Positions 62,422-64,000 of a stretch of 64,000 bases of DNA are shown here, one piece after another. The DNA is taken from contig NZ_CP023317.1 in assembly GCF_009497655.1 (NCBI RefSeq), positions 1,269,501 through 1,333,500 of the forward strand, in the 5' to 3' direction. Source of the stretch: Priestia megaterium (GTDB taxonomy: Bacteria > Bacillota > Bacilli > Bacillales > Bacillaceae_H). The notes beneath the pieces were generated by a model. It did no database searches and had not been told where the DNA came from. It saw only the letters and a program-made list of their open reading frames with translations. The position numbers and the translations under genes are program-made. Each line of letters opens with the position of its first letter. Positions within the stretch are counted from its first letter, which is position 1.

Positions 62422-63288
62422 TTATGTTGATTGCAAGGTGAAAAGCGTAATTTCAGGCGTAGCTAAAAAACGAAAAGGAATGCGCGTGGTTCCTAAGCCT
62501 CTATTCACATAAAGCTTCATTTTAGAATCTCCAACTTCGTACATTCCTTCAGGGTAAACCGTCCCAAAGGGCGGTGTAATCAAAGGACCGTAAAAAGGAA
62601 TTTGAATTTGGCCTCCATGACTATGGCCGGAGAGCTGAAGATCCACTGGAAAAGGAGCTGCTTTGACAGCAACGTCAGGTTCATGAATCATAGCAATAGA
62701 AAAGATATCCGGCTGTAATTGTCCTAGCGTTCCCTCATATTGTGGATTCCCAAGCATAATATCATCGAGTCCACAAATATGAATGTAGCTTTTATCGGGC
62801 ATGGACACTGTGTCAACTTCATTTACTAGAAGTCTAAATCCTGCGTCTTCAATGGCTTGTTTGTAGATATTTGTTCCATATCCTCCATGATCATGATTAC
62901 CATATATAGCATATTTTCCAAGAGGAGCCTGAAGCCTCTGTAAAATCGGGGGAATTCTTTCTGGATGCGGGTATTCATTAGGTACATCCATTAAATCTCC
63001 AGTAAATAATATAATAGTAGGCTTCAAATTATTTATGGTTACCATAAGCTGTTCTAGTTGTAATAAATCATAAGAGAGTCCAAGGTGAATATCACTAAAT
63101 TGTAAAATTTTTATTCCGTTAAAGCTTTTCGGAATGTTTTTAGAAGTAATTGTATGACGAACAATTTGCAGACGTCTAGGCTCAATATATTTGGCATATG
63201 TATACCCAAAAGACGTGGTGAGCAAAGACCCTAACGAAATAGACGCTAGTCCTTTCAAAAAAGATCGTCTTGTATACGTCTTTTTCAT
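62422..63288 (-). CDS. ykuE: Tat-exported metallophosphoesterase YkuE
   Basis: A 288-residue calcineurin-type phosphoesterase. The N-terminus carries a twin-arginine signal (TRRSFLKGLASISLG), and the metal motifs follow in order: DIHLG, GDLMD, GNHDHGG and SGHSHGGQ. B. subtilis YkuE is a known Tat substrate that binds the cell wall, so this protein is probably exported folded with its metals. Substrate unknown. Diverges from fadH; ppx-ppk and a glycine-rich gene lie between it and ykuD, unlike B. subtilis. Confidence 0.93.
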   Translation of the reverse strand: MKKTYTRRSFLKGLASISLGSLLTTSFGYTYAKYIEPRRLQIVRHTITSKNIPKSFNGIKILQFSDIHLGLSYDLLQLEQLMVTINNLKPTIILFTGDLMDVPNEYPHPERIPPILQRLQAPLGKYAIYGNHDHGGYGTNIYKQAIEDAGFRLLVNEVDTVSMPDKSYIHICGLDDIMLGNPQYEGTLGQLQPDIFSIAMIHEPDVAVKAAPFPVDLQLSGHSHGGQIQIPFYGPLITPPFGTVYPEGMYEVGDSKMKLYVNRGLGTTRIPFRFLATPEITLFTLQST

Positions 63289-63459
63289 GCAAAATCAACC
63301 TATTCCTTATAGTTTTCAAGTTTTCATTATAGCATTGTTTTTTTTATCATCACAACGAGAAGTCTGCTTTTAAGTTAAATAGATAAAAGTTTCACTTTAT
63401 TCAGAAAAAATAGTAAAATAATAGTTGTAAAACACTTATGTTTTGGGGAGGAAGATAAA

Positions 63460-64000
63460 TTGAAGAACAAGGTCGTAATTGTTACTGGCGGTTCAAGTGG
63501 AATGGGAAAACATATGGCGAAGCGATTTGCAGAACAAGGTGCTCATGTGGTAATCACAGGTAGGTCAGCCGATCGATTACAAGAGACAGAAAAGGAAATT
63601 AAAACGTTTGATGGACAGGTACTTTCCGTGGTGATGGATGTACGCAATCCAGAAGATGTGGAACGAATGGTTCAAGAAACAGACAAGGCATTTGGACAAA
63701 TTGATTTTTTAGTTAATAATGCTGCAGGAAATTTTATATGTGCAGCTGAAGACTTATCCGTTAATGGATGGAACAGCGTAATTAATATTGTATTAAATGG
63801 TACATTTTATTGCAGTTCCGCAGTAGGGAAATATTGGATCGATAAAGGTACAAAAGGAGCCATTACAAACATTGTGGCTACATATGCGTGGAACGCAGGA
63901 GCAGGTGTTATTCATTCAGCTTGTGCCAAGTCAGGAGTTTTAACCATGACGCGCACGCTCGCAGTAGAGTGGGGAAAGAAATACGGTATACGGGTGAATG
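63460..64000 (+). CDS. fadH: 2,4-dienoyl-CoA reductase FadH/YkuF (partial)
   Basis: An SDR gene starting TTG at 63460 after GGGGAGGA and running off the right edge (180 codons seen). GGSSGMG binds NADPH; NNAAGNF and the Lys in CAKSGV are typical of the DECR family, in which the usual catalytic Tyr is absent. It reduces 2,4-dienoyl-CoA during degradation of unsaturated fatty acids. Position after ykuE matches B. subtilis ykuF. Confidence 0.88.
   Translation, partial: MKNKVVIVTGGSSGMGKHMAKRFAEQGAHVVITGRSADRLQETEKEIKTFDGQVLSVVMDVRNPEDVERMVQETDKAFGQIDFLVNNAAGNFICAAEDLSVNGWNSVINIVLNGTFYCSSAVGKYWIDKGTKGAITNIVATYAWNAGAGVIHSACAKSGVLTMTRTLAVEWGKKYGIRVN

Noticed and set aside
1-64000. tRNA, rRNA, CRISPR, IS transposase, prophage or restriction genes
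   Set aside because: None was recognised on reading either strand. The repeats found are not CRISPR-like, since they are widely dispersed and flank different genes.

Overview
The window reads as the chromosome of a low-GC, endospore-forming Bacillaceae bacterium, most likely Priestia (Bacillus) megaterium or a close relative. The evidence is AT-rich intergenic DNA, strong GGAGG-type ribosome binding sites with frequent TTG/GTG starts, sporulation and germination genes, a CtsR-controlled clpE, and gene order close to the ykv-pts-yku arc of Bacillus subtilis (Spo0E-type protein, sensor kinase, mhqR, clpE, ykvI, queCDEF, ykvS, ykvT, glcT-ptsGHI, patA, cheV, ykyB, ykuD, ykuE, ykuF/fadH). The species name is inference. 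No rRNA, tRNA, prophage, IS transposase or CRISPR array was seen; this is core chromosome with lineage-specific insertions.

Layout. 1-7.3 kb: tail of an unknown gene, a long intergenic repeat, a Spo0E-like phosphatase, ZIP transporter, GalT-like DUF4931 protein, MhqR-type repressor with a palindromic operator on its own promoter, M3 oligoendopeptidase, membrane PAS histidine kinase and a small acidic lipoprotein. 7.3-13.5 kb: clpE with two CtsR boxes, an NhaC-type antiporter, an alpha/beta hydrolase and a YoxD-type dehydrogenase. 13.6-17.9 kb: a four-gene GerA-family germinant receptor operon in the order A-C-D-B. 17.9-20.6 kb: preQ1-I riboswitch and queCDE, with queF separate. 20.7-30.2 kb: small conserved genes, a patatin-like protein, ykvT, a Gly/Phe-rich protein, an NCS2 purine permease and a HAD phosphatase. 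30.5-36 kb: SAM-I riboswitch, yitJ-type gene and metH. 36.4-40.4 kb: ykvI, then FMN riboswitch and ribE-ribBA-ribH without ribD. 40.7-47 kb: membrane protein, glcT, RAT/terminator, ptsG-ptsH-ptsI. 47-56.8 kb: cidAB-type holin pair and LysR regulator, GNAT enzyme, an SDR lacking the catalytic Tyr/Lys, nitroreductase, patA, IDEAL protein, TetR, cheV. 56.8-64 kb: ykyB, ykuD, ppx-ppk, a glycine-rich protein, Tat-exported ykuE, and the 5' part of fadH.

How the genes connect. Several units carry visible cis-regulation: three metabolite riboswitches (preQ1, SAM, FMN), a protein-dependent antiterminator (GlcT on ptsG), CtsR on clpE and a probable MhqR autoregulatory operator. The yitJ-metH pair forms a methyl-supply and methionine-synthesis unit under SAM control. 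Spo0E-like protein plus PAS kinase suggests a sporulation phosphorelay input and output pair.

The most unusual feature is a family of at least six intergenic repeats (about 165-340 bp) sharing imperfect terminal inverted repeats and an internal bidirectional terminator-like hairpin whose stem sequence differs from copy to copy while both arms stay complementary. Copies sit against stop codons, show stepwise internal deletions between short direct repeats, and in one case supply the last codons of a gene.
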